A stretch of 64,000 bases of DNA from Halorussus caseinilyticus (GTDB taxonomy: Archaea > Halobacteriota > Halobacteria > Halobacteriales > Haladaptataceae), in the NCBI RefSeq assembly GCF_029338395.1, contig NZ_CP119809.1, positions 1,798,001 to 1,862,000 of the forward strand, given 5' to 3'. Shown in pieces: positions 43,981-54,066 of the stretch (positions within the stretch are counted from its first letter, which is position 1; each line of letters opens with the position of its first letter). Made by a program: the position numbers and the translations under genes. Below the pieces are notes generated by a model. It searched no databases. It was given only the letters and a program-made list of their open reading frames with translations, and had not been told where the DNA came from.

Positions 43981-44538
43981 ATGCAACGACTCGCAGAGCG
44001 TCACGTCCCCGCGCTGACCGGCCTGTTGACCGTCGTCTCGCTCGCGCTGGTGTTCGCGGCCGCGCTCCGCGTCGTGCCCGCAGGATCGCTCCCGCGCGCG
44101 CCCGACCCCGTTCTCGCGGCCATCCCGCACGTCAACGCCGTCATCAGCGTCGTCGCGTTCGGGGTCGTCTCGGCCTCGTGGCGATGGATTCGACAAGGCG
44201 AAGTCGAGAAACACCGCGTCGGGATGCTCGCTGGCGTCGTGCTGTTCGCGGCCTTCCTGACGCTGTACCTCTACCGAGTCGCGCTCCTCGGGCCGACTCA
44301 CTTCGAGGGACCGGCGGTCGTCGAGCAGTTCGTCTACTACCCGATTCTGGCGATTCACGTCCTGCTCGCGGTGATTTGTATCCCCTTGCTCTACTACGTT
44401 CTCCTGCTGGCGCTGACCCGTCCCGCGTCGGAACTCCCCGCGACGAACCACCCGCGCGTCGGCCGAGTCGCGGCGTCGCTGTGGCTGACTTCGTTCGCGC
44501 TCGGCGTCGTGGTGTACCTACTGCTCTACCTGTTCTGA
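43981..44538 (+). CDS. DUF420 family membrane protein
   Basis: 185 residues with four to five membrane segments: ALTGLLTVVSLALVFAAAL, HVNAVISVVAFGVVSAS, MLAGVVLFAAFLTLYL, PILAIHVLLAVICIPLLYYV, and LTSFALGVVVYLLLYLF, with conserved His and Glu (IPHVNAVIS and EKHRVGM) that resemble CtaM/SCO-type heme-copper assembly proteins. DUF420 proteins are associated with cytochrome oxidase assembly; the substrate is unproven. It starts 125 bases after the tRNA. Confidence 0.85.
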   Translation: MQRLAERHVPALTGLLTVVSLALVFAAALRVVPAGSLPRAPDPVLAAIPHVNAVISVVAFGVVSASWRWIRQGEVEKHRVGMLAGVVLFAAFLTLYLYRVALLGPTHFEGPAVVEQFVYYPILAIHVLLAVICIPLLYYVLLLALTRPASELPATNHPRVGRVAASLWLTSFALGVVVYLLLYLF

Positions 44539-44563
44539 CGCGCCGGGGTCGCCGCGCCGCCGC

Positions 44564-44797
44564 TCACCCCGACACCTCGCCCTCGTAGGTCTCCAACAGG
44601 ACTTCCCACGCGTCGTACCCCCCGTGATAACGACTGTCGAGAATTCGGCCGTTCGGTCCGATTTCGATAGCGTGTCGCGGTGCGTCGAGTTGCACCCACC
44701 GGAGTTCCGACTGCGGGATGGTCGCTCCGTGTTGGTCGGTTTCGCTCTCCCCCTCGCGGTGCGTGCATCGGTCGCCCGCGTCGTGACCCGTTCCCAT
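44564..44797 (-). CDS. Small conserved-looking hypothetical protein
   Basis: 77 residues. A polar N-terminus (DAGDRCTHREGE) precedes an ordered-looking segment, LRWVQLDAPRHAIEIGPNGRILDSRYHGGYDAWEVLLETYEGEV. It is soluble and converges with DUF420 at 25 bases. No family is recognised. Moderate confidence because of its length and codon bias. Confidence 0.55.
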   Translation of the reverse strand: MGTGHDAGDRCTHREGESETDQHGATIPQSELRWVQLDAPRHAIEIGPNGRILDSRYHGGYDAWEVLLETYEGEVSG

Positions 44798-45034
44798 CCT
44801 CGATTCCCACGTTCCGCCGTCGATTAACTGTTGTGTCCGTTCTCGCGGGCGCGCTTGGGCGTGGGGCGAGAGCGGGTTCGGTGGTCGAGAAATATATACC
44901 TGCGTTTAACACACATTTTCCATTGTTTAAGCATCTCGTGTCGTTCTCCACTCGGAGGTTCGTTCCGCGGACGGCGAGCGGAAACCGACGGCGCGCCAGA
45001 GAGCGACTTCTCGACCCGAAGACCGCTCGCGGAC

Positions 45035-45060
45035 GGGCGCGGCGCGTATGCGCCGCGCCC
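45035..45060. promoter_or_regulatory. GC hairpin upstream of purF
   Basis: GGGCGCGGCGC (45035-45045), loop GTAT, then the exact reverse complement (45050-45060), an 11-bp stem, in the 367-base gap 44798-45164. It ends 104 bases before the purF start. The gap also holds an AT-rich stretch (44891-44936, TTCCATTGTTTAAGC and AAATATATACC). The hairpin may attenuate or set the 5' end of the purF message; inference. Confidence 0.4.
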
Positions 45061-45164
45061 GCACGCCGAGGAGTATCCGTAAACGTGCATACTTCTTGTC
45101 CGTCGGAGCGAAAATTCGGCACGATAACGAGAGTTTTTACTACGGTGGCCCAGTAGCTTCGACC

Positions 45165-46670
45165 ATGCCAGACGGCCGGGACCCGGTCCCCAGTAGTCCG
45201 ACCGAGAGCGCCCCTTCGGGCCAGTCCGACAACGCCCTCTCCGGGCCGACCGAAAAGTGCGGCGTCGTCGGCGTCTCGCTCGCGGAGCGAGACGCCGCGC
45301 GACCGCTCTACTACTCTCTGTACGCGCTCCAGCACCGCGGGCAGGAGTCGGCGGGAATCGTGACCCACGACGGGTTCCAACAGCACGACCACGTGGAGAT
45401 GGGACTCGTCGGAGACGCCTTCGACGAGGAGGACATAGAGTCCCTGCGCGGGAGCGCGGGCATCGGACACGTTCGGTACCCCACCGCGGGGAGCGTGGAC
45501 AAGTCCTGCGCCCAACCGTTCACCGTCTCGTTCCGGAGCGGAGCCTTGGGTCTGAGTCACAACGGCAACCTCGTCAACGCCGACGAGGTGCGCGACGAAC
45601 TCGCCGCGCAGGGCCACGCGTTCACCTCCGACGGCGACACCGAGGTCATCGCCCACGACTTGGCGCGCAACCTGCTGGAGGCAGACCTCGTGCGCGCGGT
45701 CAAACGCACGATGGGTCGCATCCACGGGTCGTACTCGCTGACCATCATGCACGACGATACGGTTCTGGGGGTGCGCGACCCCGAAGGAAACCGCCCGCTA
45801 TGTATCGGCGAAGTCGAAGACGGCTACGTCGTCGCCAGCGAGTCGGCCGCCATCGACACGTTGGACGGCGAACTCGTTCGGGACGTGCGACCCGGCGAAC
45901 TCGTCGTCCTCCAGTCCGACGGCGAGGGCTTCGACTCCTACCAGTTGTTCGAGCGCGAGAACACCGCCCACTGCTTTTTCGAACACGTCTACTTCGCCCG
46001 GCCCGATAGCGTCGTGGACGGCAGTCTCGTCTACGAGGTCCGCCGGGAACTCGGCCGAAAGCTCTGGGAGGAGAACGGCATCGACACCGACGTAGTGATG
46101 CCGGTGCCCGACTCCGGGCGCGCGTTCGCCAGCGGGTACGCCGAAGCCGCCCAAGAGGACGGCGCGACCGTCGAGTTCGCCGAGGGGATGATGAAGAACC
46201 GCTACGTCGGCCGGACGTTCATCATGCCCACCCAAGACGAACGCGAGCGCGCGGTCCGCCTCAAACTCAATCCCATCAAGTCCACGGTGGAGGGCAAGAC
46301 GGTGACACTCGTAGACGACAGCATCGTCCGTGGAACCACCTCCACCCAACTGGTCCAACTGCTCAAAGACTGCGGCGCGGCCGAGGTCCACATGCGAATC
46401 GGCGCGCCGCCCATCGCCGCTCCTTGCTACATGGGCATCAACATGGCGACCCGCGAGGAACTCATCGCCGCCGACAGGTCCACCGAGGAGATTCGGGACG
46501 AAATCGAGGCCGACAGTCTCGCGTACCTCTCGACGGAGGCAGTCGCCGACGCCCTCGGCCAAGAGCGTGCCGACCTCTGCATGGGATGTGTCACGGGCGA
46601 GTACCCCTACGACATCGAAGGCGAGGAGATGGACCCGGCACACGCCTCGAACCCCCGGCCGGAACTGTAG
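45165..46670 (+). CDS. purF: Amidophosphoribosyltransferase
   Basis: 501 residues from the ATG at 45165. The first 31 residues are a Ser/Pro/Thr-rich propeptide that must be removed to expose the catalytic Cys32 (KCGVVGVSL). The glutaminase domain has GIGHVRYPTAGS and SHNGNLVN; the PRPP site is VTLVDDSIVRGTT; and iron-sulfur cysteines lie in HCFFEHVYF, PCYMGINMA and CMGCVTGEYP. It makes phosphoribosylamine from PRPP and glutamine, first step of purine synthesis. A perfect palindrome lies after its stop. Confidence 0.96.
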   Translation: MPDGRDPVPSSPTESAPSGQSDNALSGPTEKCGVVGVSLAERDAARPLYYSLYALQHRGQESAGIVTHDGFQQHDHVEMGLVGDAFDEEDIESLRGSAGIGHVRYPTAGSVDKSCAQPFTVSFRSGALGLSHNGNLVNADEVRDELAAQGHAFTSDGDTEVIAHDLARNLLEADLVRAVKRTMGRIHGSYSLTIMHDDTVLGVRDPEGNRPLCIGEVEDGYVVASESAAIDTLDGELVRDVRPGELVVLQSDGEGFDSYQLFERENTAHCFFEHVYFARPDSVVDGSLVYEVRRELGRKLWEENGIDTDVVMPVPDSGRAFASGYAEAAQEDGATVEFAEGMMKNRYVGRTFIMPTQDERERAVRLKLNPIKSTVEGKTVTLVDDSIVRGTTSTQLVQLLKDCGAAEVHMRIGAPPIAAPCYMGINMATREELIAADRSTEEIRDEIEADSLAYLSTEAVADALGQERADLCMGCVTGEYPYDIEGEEMDPAHASNPRPEL

Positions 46671-46704
46671 TCGCGCCGGAATCGCGCCCCGAGTCGCTGG
46701 GTCA

Positions 46705-46728
46705 CGGCCGTCGGCGCGCCGACGGCCG
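46705..46728. terminator. Perfect 24-bp palindrome after purF
   Basis: CGGCCGTCGGCG followed immediately by its exact complement, 34 bases after the purF stop, in the 105-base gap before the next gene. No T-run follows, so it is more a barrier or a processing structure than a classic archaeal T-tract terminator. Confidence 0.5.
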
Positions 46729-46775
46729 GGTCGGTCGGCCACAGTCGCTACCCGTTTCGAGGACGACGTACCGCT

Positions 46776-47165
46776 ATGGTCGAAGAAGACCTCGGCGAGG
46801 CTACCATCACCTACGAGGGACCGGACGGCGAGACCGAGACCCAGACGGTCCAGAACGAACACGTCGCGTACTTTCAGGACCACTGGATAGTCAAGACCGG
46901 CGAGGACGAGCAGGGCCGGGACCTCGTGCGGCGCATCCCCGCCTCGCGGGTCTACCACGTCGAGCGGACGGTCGAACAGTTCGAGAGGGAGGTCGAGACG
47001 CTCCGGGACCAAGTTCAGTCGGTCGCAGACGACCTCCGGTCGCGGTTCCTCGGCGGCGAGAGCAGTAGCGGGTCCGACCGCGGGAGCGAGACCGAGGCGT
47101 TCCGAATCGACGTGGAGAGCGGCGAAAGGGACGACGGCGAGGAGTCCGACGACCCGAACCGATAG
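46776..47165 (+). CDS. Small acidic coiled-coil-like protein
   Basis: 129 residues. The N-terminal part (ATITYEGPDGETETQTVQNEHVAYFQDHWIVK) is strand-rich, a helical stretch (VYHVERTVEQFEREVETLRDQVQSVADDLRSRF) is coiled-coil-like, and the last 30 residues are acidic. It is a haloarchaeal type without a named function. It follows the purF palindrome on the same strand. Confidence 0.75.
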   Translation: MVEEDLGEATITYEGPDGETETQTVQNEHVAYFQDHWIVKTGEDEQGRDLVRRIPASRVYHVERTVEQFEREVETLRDQVQSVADDLRSRFLGGESSSGSDRGSETEAFRIDVESGERDDGEESDDPNR

Positions 47166-47249
47166 GTCCGCGGGCCGAATCAACTTATGTTCTAATTTCA
47201 TTCTGCGCAAAAATAATTTTTAGATGGAGCGACATTATCGAGTTGCTCC

Positions 47250-49259
47250 ATGAGCGACGAACCCAACGTTCGCTTGGCCGAGATAGACCGCAGAGGATTC
47301 CTGAAGACCACCGGCGCGGCCGCCGGGACCGTCGCGGTCGGAGCGACCCCCGCCAGCGCGGGGTCGTACACCACGACCGACCTGACCATCTCGTCCCACG
47401 ACGGGACGAGTCTGGCCGCGACCCTCTACGAACCCGACGACGGGCAGGCACACGAGGCGGTGCTGATGACCCACGGTTGGGGGTCGAACCGCAAGTCGGG
47501 TCGCGTGACCGAGAAGGCGAAACTCTACGCTTCGAACGGCTACGTGGTACTGACCTACGACTCGCGCGGGTTCGGCGAATCCGGCGGCGAAGTCGGTCTC
47601 GACGGACCCAAAGAGGTAGACGACGCCTCGACGCTCGTCGATTGGCTCGCGGGCCGGGACAACGTGTTGATGGACGGGACCGGCGACCCGAAAGTCGGGA
47701 TGGACGGCTACTCGTACTCGGGAGGCATCCAACTGCTCGCGGCGGCGGCCGACGACCGCATCGACGCCATCGTCCCGCGAATCACGTGGAACGACCTCGA
47801 ATACGCGGTAGCACCTCACGGGGTCGTCAAAATCGGGTGGCTCACCCTCCTGCTCGGACTCGGCGGCATCAAGTCGTGGGACTTCGAGACCGGCAATGGA
47901 CTCGACGCCGACCTGTGGGACTGGTACCTCGACGCGGCGTGGAACAACGAACTCTCCCAAGACGCGAAAGACGCGTTCGCTCAGCGGTCGCCCGCCGACG
48001 AGATTTCGAACGTGAACGCGCCGACTTTCCTGATTCAGGGTTGGGACGACACGCTGTTCAAACCGGTTGAGGCGCTCCGGACCTACCGGTCGCTTCAGGA
48101 CCGCGGCGTCGAGACCCGCATCTGCTTCTACGAGGGCGGCCACGCCCTCGAAGGACTGGACCGCACCCAGAGCGAAATCGACTACCTGAACGGTCTCGCG
48201 CTCGACTGGATGGACCGCCACGTCAAGGGGAAGGCCACGGACGTTCCCCAGTCCACGATGTACCTCAAGCAGGCCGACGCGTGGCGCACCCACGACCAGT
48301 TCCCGCCGAGCGACGCGTCGGAGACCACGCTGAAACTCAGCGAGACGGCCGACGGCGGCGACACCTACCTCGAGAAGGACATCTGGTGGTGGAACGACAC
48401 CGAGTACCGATTCGACTGGCGGGCCGGGTCGGACTTCGAAATCGTGGGCGCGCCCGAACTCGACATCTGGGTCTACCCCGAGGGTCCCGAAGAGCGCCTC
48501 TTCTTCAACTTCTACCACACCGACGCTGACGGCCACACCAAGATGATAAACGACATGGGCGAGACCTACCGCGTGGAGGGGGCCGACCAGTACCACCGCG
48601 TCCAGATTCAGTTCTCGCCCATCCAGCGGTTCCTCCAGAAAGACGAGACGATTAGCCTCGGCGTCAGCATCTCGAACCCCTTCTACTTCGACTCGCGGGA
48701 GTCGGAAGGCGTCTACATCGGCCACTCCGCGGACTACCCCTCGAAGTTCACCCTGCCGATGCGGAGCGTCTCGGACACCCACACCGTCGAGAAGGACCTC
48801 GCGGTCGGCGACGAGGTTCACGTCTCCGTCGAGAACCTCGACGTGCGGACCGGCCCGGGCACGAGTTACGACTCGAAGAAGCAAAAGCACGTCTACTCGT
48901 CGGGCAAAATCGTGGACGGTCCGACCGCCGCGGACGGCGACCGCTGGTGGAAGGTCCGGTACTACGAGGACGACGGCGGAATCGCTGGCTGGTCGAACGA
49001 GGTTGGATTGGACCGCGGCGCGCGCAACTCCGAACGCCTCTCCATCGGGGACCGCGTGGAGGTGAACACGGGGTCCGACCGCCTCAACATCCGCGAAGGA
49101 CCGGGAACGGGCTACACGGCCATCGACGCCGCCGACGACGGCGACAGGGGCCGCGTCGTGAACGGACCCGAGTGGGCCGACGGCTACGTCTGGTGGAAAG
49201 TGGAGTACGACAACCACGCCGAGGGCTGGTCGGCACAGGACTGGCTGACGCTGGTGTAG
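47250..49259 (+). CDS. Tat-exported CocE/X-Pro-peptidase-like hydrolase with two SH3b domains
   Basis: 669 residues. A perfect Tat signal (DRRGFLKTTG, 13-22) ends in SAGS. Alpha/beta-hydrolase of the CocE/NonD type: THGWGSN, DSRGFGESGG and the nucleophile elbow GYSYSGG with Ser157; a second X-Pro dipeptidase C-terminal domain (VYPEGPEERLFFNFY) follows. The last 140 residues are two bacterial-type SH3 domains (VRTGPGTSYDS and NIREGPGTGYTAI with W-W-K-V). It is a secreted esterase or peptidase that anchors to the cell surface or polymer through the SH3b modules; substrate unknown. Confidence 0.85.
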   Translation: MSDEPNVRLAEIDRRGFLKTTGAAAGTVAVGATPASAGSYTTTDLTISSHDGTSLAATLYEPDDGQAHEAVLMTHGWGSNRKSGRVTEKAKLYASNGYVVLTYDSRGFGESGGEVGLDGPKEVDDASTLVDWLAGRDNVLMDGTGDPKVGMDGYSYSGGIQLLAAAADDRIDAIVPRITWNDLEYAVAPHGVVKIGWLTLLLGLGGIKSWDFETGNGLDADLWDWYLDAAWNNELSQDAKDAFAQRSPADEISNVNAPTFLIQGWDDTLFKPVEALRTYRSLQDRGVETRICFYEGGHALEGLDRTQSEIDYLNGLALDWMDRHVKGKATDVPQSTMYLKQADAWRTHDQFPPSDASETTLKLSETADGGDTYLEKDIWWWNDTEYRFDWRAGSDFEIVGAPELDIWVYPEGPEERLFFNFYHTDADGHTKMINDMGETYRVEGADQYHRVQIQFSPIQRFLQKDETISLGVSISNPFYFDSRESEGVYIGHSADYPSKFTLPMRSVSDTHTVEKDLAVGDEVHVSVENLDVRTGPGTSYDSKKQKHVYSSGKIVDGPTAADGDRWWKVRYYEDDGGIAGWSNEVGLDRGARNSERLSIGDRVEVNTGSDRLNIREGPGTGYTAIDAADDGDRGRVVNGPEWADGYVWWKVEYDNHAEGWSAQDWLTLV

Positions 49260-49389
49260 CGGGCCAGAAGCGTGCGCTGACCGGACCCCTCGACTCCGGC
49301 GCGCGCTGATTCGACCGTTCTTCCCGGCGTGCGCCGACTCGGCGAGTTCCCCGGCGCGCGCTGGCGCGGTCGCTCGTGACCGCGCCGAT

Positions 49390-49560
49390 GCGCGCGAGGG
49401 ATGAGGCTTGCGAGGCGCGAAGCGTCTCGCTGATTTGCGAACGACGTTCGCAAACATCGCAGGCCGGAACGAAGTGGAGGCCGAGACGCGCAATCGGTCG
49501 GGGAGGGTGTGGCCCGCGGTCGCGGTGGGGCCTTCATCGGTTCAAGCCTGAAGCTAGCTC
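49390..49560 (+). repeat. Dispersed intergenic element, family 1 (copy D)
   Basis: In the 509-base gap 49260-49768. It contains the hairpin GCGAGGCGC-GAA-GCGTCTCGC (49410-49430), one G-T wobble against the perfect version in copy B, then CAATCGGTCGGGGAGG, GTGGCCCGCGGTCGCGGTG and CTTCATCGGTTCAAGCCTGA. It ends CAAGCCTGAAGCTAGCT, the mirror of copy A. No gene is supported in the gap; frames over it are low quality. Confidence 0.7.
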
Positions 49561-49768
49561 TCTCAGTAACAACTCTCGTCCGAAGCCGACTCCCGCTCGA
49601 TAACTCACGTCCACCGTACCGTCTACGCGTCACCGAACACTCACACGGCCGTCACGAACCGAAAACCGACAACAGAAGATACCGACCCCCAGCCGAAAAC
49701 ACACCCGCCGCTACCCGAGAGGCTTCAGAGAGAAGGGAGAGCCGCATCTTCGGTCGCAGTCGGGCCGA

Positions 49769-50556
<788 letters not shown>

Positions 50557-53256
50557 TCACGACGCCCAATCGACCATCCGCGCGTAGAGGTCGTCGCTCC
50601 GGAGGGCGTCCTCGTCGCCGACCAGCACCAGCGACTTCTTCGCGCGCGTGAGCGCCACGTTCACCCGGCGATAGTCCTCGAAAATCGGGCTGTCGAGGTT
50701 CTCGGCGGCGACGAACGAGACCACGATGACCTCCTTGCTCGACCCCTGAAATCGGTCCACCGTGTCCACGGTCACGTCGTCGGGGACGCGGCGGGAGATT
50801 TCGGCGACCTGCGCGCGGAACGGCGCGATGACGCCGATTTCCTCGACCGTCACGCCCGCCGCACGGAACTCCCCGACGATTTCGGCCACGCGCTCGGCCT
50901 CCGCGGGGTTGGTGTTCCCCTCGACGTTCCCGTCGGGGTCCACGAACGAGACGCCGCCGCTCCCCCGGAATTCGGCCGGAACCTCGGTTTCGGCAACGTC
51001 GGGGAGGTCCGCGAGTCGCTGGGCGGCCACCTCGCCGCTGGCCGGGCGCAACTCGCCGTCGTAGAACTCGCGGGACGCGAACGCCTGAATCCGCTGGCTC
51101 ATCCGGTACTGTCGGTCGAGCATCACGCCCGCCTCCGGGGACTGCTCGATGAGTCGCTCGAACAGCGAGGTCGAGAGGCCGTTCTCGGTCCGGACGACCG
51201 GCGGGAGTTGCTGGTGGTCGCCGACGAGGACGAATCGGTCGGCGCGGTTGATAGCCGCGAGAGTCTCGGGTTCGGTCAACTGCGAGGCTTCGTCCACCAG
51301 CGCCACGTCGAACGACTGCTCGCGCACGACTCGGGACCCGCAGGTCGCCGTCGTCGCGGCCACCACGCTCGCGTCGCGCAACTCCGCCACGCGCTCCCCG
51401 GGGTCGCCCGCCTGTTCGAGGCGCAGGTCCTGCATGTCCTCGCGGACGCCGCTCTCGGTGCCGACGCGCACGATGTCCTCGAAGCCTTGGTCGCGCAGGG
51501 CTTCGAGCGCGTTGTCCACCGCGCGGTTCGTGAACGCCGAGAGGAGGACTCGCTCGCCCTGCTCCACGAGGGCGCGGATGGTCCGCGCGATGGTGTAGGT
51601 CTTGCCCGTCCCCGGCGGGCCGTGGACCAGCGCGAAGTCCTCGGCGTTCACGGCGAGGTTCACCGCGTCGTTCTGGCCCTCGTTGTTGTCGATGTAGGTC
51701 TCGCGGGCGTCCCGAAACTCGGGGGCGGCGCGGCCGAACAGCACGTCCTTCCGGCGCTCGTCGCCCTTGAGCAGGAAGTCGTGGAGCGCCGTCAACATCC
51801 GGTCGGCAGAGAGTTCGGACGGATACACGTCGAGTCGGCGGAGTTCGACCGGTTCGTCCGCGGTGACGACGATTTCCTCGCCGAGGCGTTCGACGCGGGC
51901 GAGTTCGGCGTGGCCGTTCACCGGGTCGCCGTCGCTGGCCATCACCAAGTCGCCCTCCCGGATTTTCGACACCGCGCTCCCGGCGCGTTCGGCCCGCATC
52001 TCCCATCGGCCGCCGTCGAGTTGGCGGCGGCCAGTGGGTTCGAGACCGATTAGCGCCCGGTCGTCGTCGGCGCGCTCCGCGGCGGTCTGCTCCCAGAGTT
52101 TGGCGTACTCGGCGTGGGTCGCCCGGCGCTCTTCCTCGATGAGTCTGTAGATGCGGTCGAAGTAGCCGCGCTCTTCCTCGGGGATTGCGGTCCCGATTTG
52201 GCCCGCCTTCGACTGCTGGTCTAAGCGACCCGAGACCACCATGCAGGCGTCCTGTTCGAAGCAGTATTCGCAGGTGGCGTCGGCCTCGTAACCGGTGGGC
52301 ACGCCGGGGGTTCCTTCGGTGTCCTCGGCGGTGTCGCCCTCCGTCGGCGCGACGGCGTGGTACTCCATCGCGGCGATTTCGTTTCTGGTGCGGACCACGA
52401 AGTCCAGCAGACCGTCGCCGATGGAGAACTCCTTGGCGGGCGAGAGGTCCCCATCCTCTTCGGTCCGGTCGAGCGCCGAGTTCTTCGTGTAGAGCAGGGT
52501 TCCGGTGTCGGCCGGAACCCCCTTCTCTTGGAGGAGTAAGGCGTAACACGCCGCCTGAATCTTGTCCTGAAACCGGGGGTCGCGCTTGAGGTTCTTGCCG
52601 GTCTTGAGTTCGACGGGCATCCCGCGCCGGAGGGCGTCGGCCCGGCCTTTGATGCCGAATCGCTCGCTGATGAGCGTCTGCTCGCTCCGCCAGTCGTCTT
52701 CCTCCGTCAGGGCACCTTGGGCCAACCAGCCTTCGATTGCGGCGGCGTTCTGGCGGACCTCCTCGGCCACTTCGTCGCGTTCTCGCCCGAGCAGTCCGAG
52801 TTCGAGACCGGCCTCCTCGACTCGCTCCGCGATGCTCTCGTCCAACTCGCGGCCCCTGAGCAAGTCCCCGAAGACTTCGTGGACGATGGTCCCCTTGATG
52901 ACGGGGTACGCCAGCGGGATGCCCGACAACTTGTTGAGGTAGTACATCCGCGGGCACTGGACCCACGACCGCACGTCGGTCACGTCCACGAGGAACGAGG
53001 GTTCCACGACGACGTAGGAGTCCTTGCCGGTGGAGTAAGTCGTCTCGCCGCGGTACTCGCCTTCTTCCACGTCGGTCACGAGCAACTCCATCCCTTCTTT
53101 CAGGAGTTCGGCGCTCTCGGTCCACTTGCCCCAGAGCGTGACCTGTTTGGGTCCATCGTCCTCCCGGACCGTGACCTCGGCGAGTTCGCGTTCGCCGTAC
53201 TGCGTGCTGACGGTTCGGACTTCTCCGACCTCGACGGCTTCTCCCCGGACGTTCAC
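50557..53256 (-). CDS. Dna2-like nuclease-helicase
   Basis: 899 residues from the GTG at 53256. An N-terminal OB-fold (EVGEVRTVSTQYGERELAEV) precedes a Cas4-like RecB nuclease domain with CPRMYY, ELKTGKNL and the Fe-S cysteines CEYCFEQDACMV, then an SF1 helicase with Walker A GPPGTGKT, Walker B DVALVDEASQ, GDHQQLPP, and VDTVDRFQGSSKEVIV. Dna2-type enzymes act in Okazaki-fragment and end processing. The gene is only 1 kb from orc1. The longer frame to 53424 begins with non-family sequence. The GTG is the best start. Confidence 0.85.
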   Translation of the reverse strand: MNVRGEAVEVGEVRTVSTQYGERELAEVTVREDDGPKQVTLWGKWTESAELLKEGMELLVTDVEEGEYRGETTYSTGKDSYVVVEPSFLVDVTDVRSWVQCPRMYYLNKLSGIPLAYPVIKGTIVHEVFGDLLRGRELDESIAERVEEAGLELGLLGRERDEVAEEVRQNAAAIEGWLAQGALTEEDDWRSEQTLISERFGIKGRADALRRGMPVELKTGKNLKRDPRFQDKIQAACYALLLQEKGVPADTGTLLYTKNSALDRTEEDGDLSPAKEFSIGDGLLDFVVRTRNEIAAMEYHAVAPTEGDTAEDTEGTPGVPTGYEADATCEYCFEQDACMVVSGRLDQQSKAGQIGTAIPEEERGYFDRIYRLIEEERRATHAEYAKLWEQTAAERADDDRALIGLEPTGRRQLDGGRWEMRAERAGSAVSKIREGDLVMASDGDPVNGHAELARVERLGEEIVVTADEPVELRRLDVYPSELSADRMLTALHDFLLKGDERRKDVLFGRAAPEFRDARETYIDNNEGQNDAVNLAVNAEDFALVHGPPGTGKTYTIARTIRALVEQGERVLLSAFTNRAVDNALEALRDQGFEDIVRVGTESGVREDMQDLRLEQAGDPGERVAELRDASVVAATTATCGSRVVREQSFDVALVDEASQLTEPETLAAINRADRFVLVGDHQQLPPVVRTENGLSTSLFERLIEQSPEAGVMLDRQYRMSQRIQAFASREFYDGELRPASGEVAAQRLADLPDVAETEVPAEFRGSGGVSFVDPDGNVEGNTNPAEAERVAEIVGEFRAAGVTVEEIGVIAPFRAQVAEISRRVPDDVTVDTVDRFQGSSKEVIVVSFVAAENLDSPIFEDYRRVNVALTRAKKSLVLVGDEDALRSDDLYARMVDWAS

Positions 53257-53446
53257 GGAACAGTGGTAGCGCCCGACGGTAGAAAAACCCCGTCGGTCGC
53301 GGTTGCAGGCGGGACGTAAGCAGTCGGTCGAAAACGGAGGAAGTGGTTGGTCGAAAGCGATACTGTCTCGGCCGGGTTCGCGCGGCAGTCGTGCGGTCGT
53401 GCGGTCGTGCCGCGGTCGTGCCACAGTCGTGCGGCGGGGTCGCCAG

Positions 53447-53542
53447 TTAGTCCGCGCCGTGGGGCGGGATGTGTCCGCACTTCGAACACGACTCGTAACC
53501 GCGTGCGGCCACGAGTTTACCGCTGCATTGGGGGCATCTCAT
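53447..53542 (-). CDS. 31-residue CPxC zinc-finger protein
   Basis: MRCPQCSGKLVAARGYESCS followed by KCGHIPPHGAD: two CxxC knuckles (CPQC, CSKC), 31 residues, an archetype of the small CPxCG zinc fingers of haloarchaea. It lies between the Dna2-like gene and a hairpin, minus strand. ATG at 53542; no alternative start. Confidence 0.8.
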   Translation of the reverse strand: MRCPQCSGKLVAARGYESCSKCGHIPPHGAD

Positions 53543-53697
53543 CGTAGGAGTCGGTAGCCGAGACGCAGTGATAAGCCTTCCTATAAGAAGAGTTAATTTG
53601 ATGATTTGTGTATAAGGTTGCCTAATATTGCCTTGGTCAAGCGTGACGCACCATCAAGGGATGCGGGGACTCCAGCTGTGACTATCAGAAAGGCGCT

Positions 53698-53740
53698 CCG
53701 AATCGTGACGACGCCGCTCACGGCGTCGTCACGATTTCGG
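53698..53740. other. 16-bp perfect hairpin, loop CTCA
   Basis: AATCGTGACGACGCCG (53701-53716), loop CTCA, then the exact complement (53721-53736), with an extra CCG/CGG pair across a T bulge. It is in the 253-base gap 53543-53795, upstream (in the minus sense) of the 31-residue gene and downstream of the DUF7501-like gene, so it probably ends that transcript or separates the two. Confidence 0.6.
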
Positions 53741-53795
53741 GAACTTTCCGATTACCGTCCGGGCGTTCGGACTACCGAGAAAAACCAGTCGGGTG

Positions 53796-53972
53796 CTACC
53801 CGGACCAACCGGCGCAGATGTCGTCGGTGATGTTGCTCCGCCACGTCTCGAATCCGGCCTCACAGTCCGGATTCTCGTGGATGTGGTCTATGAAGGCCGC
53901 GCCGGGATTCTGGAGTTCACTGCCGCAGAAGGGGCAGTCGTTCGGGTCGTTCCACGTTGCGGTCGTTGACAT
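53796..53972 (-). CDS. DUF7501-like small zinc-finger protein
   Basis: 58 residues from the ATG at 53972. One CPFC knuckle plus a His-x-His...Cys (FIDHIHENPDC) makes a C2HC-type zinc site; the end is WRSNITDDICAGWSG. Haloarchaeal family of unknown function. A longer frame upstream has no family character. An AT-rich promoter-like stretch lies upstream (53999-54010). Confidence 0.75.
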   Translation of the reverse strand: MSTTATWNDPNDCPFCGSELQNPGAAFIDHIHENPDCEAGFETWRSNITDDICAGWSG

Positions 53973-54066
53973 ACACGATACGCCGACGTTCTGGCGTATA
54001 AATTCTGTGCAGGTATATCTAAAATACCTAAGTTGAGATAATATGCCCCTAATATATTCTCGTCGT

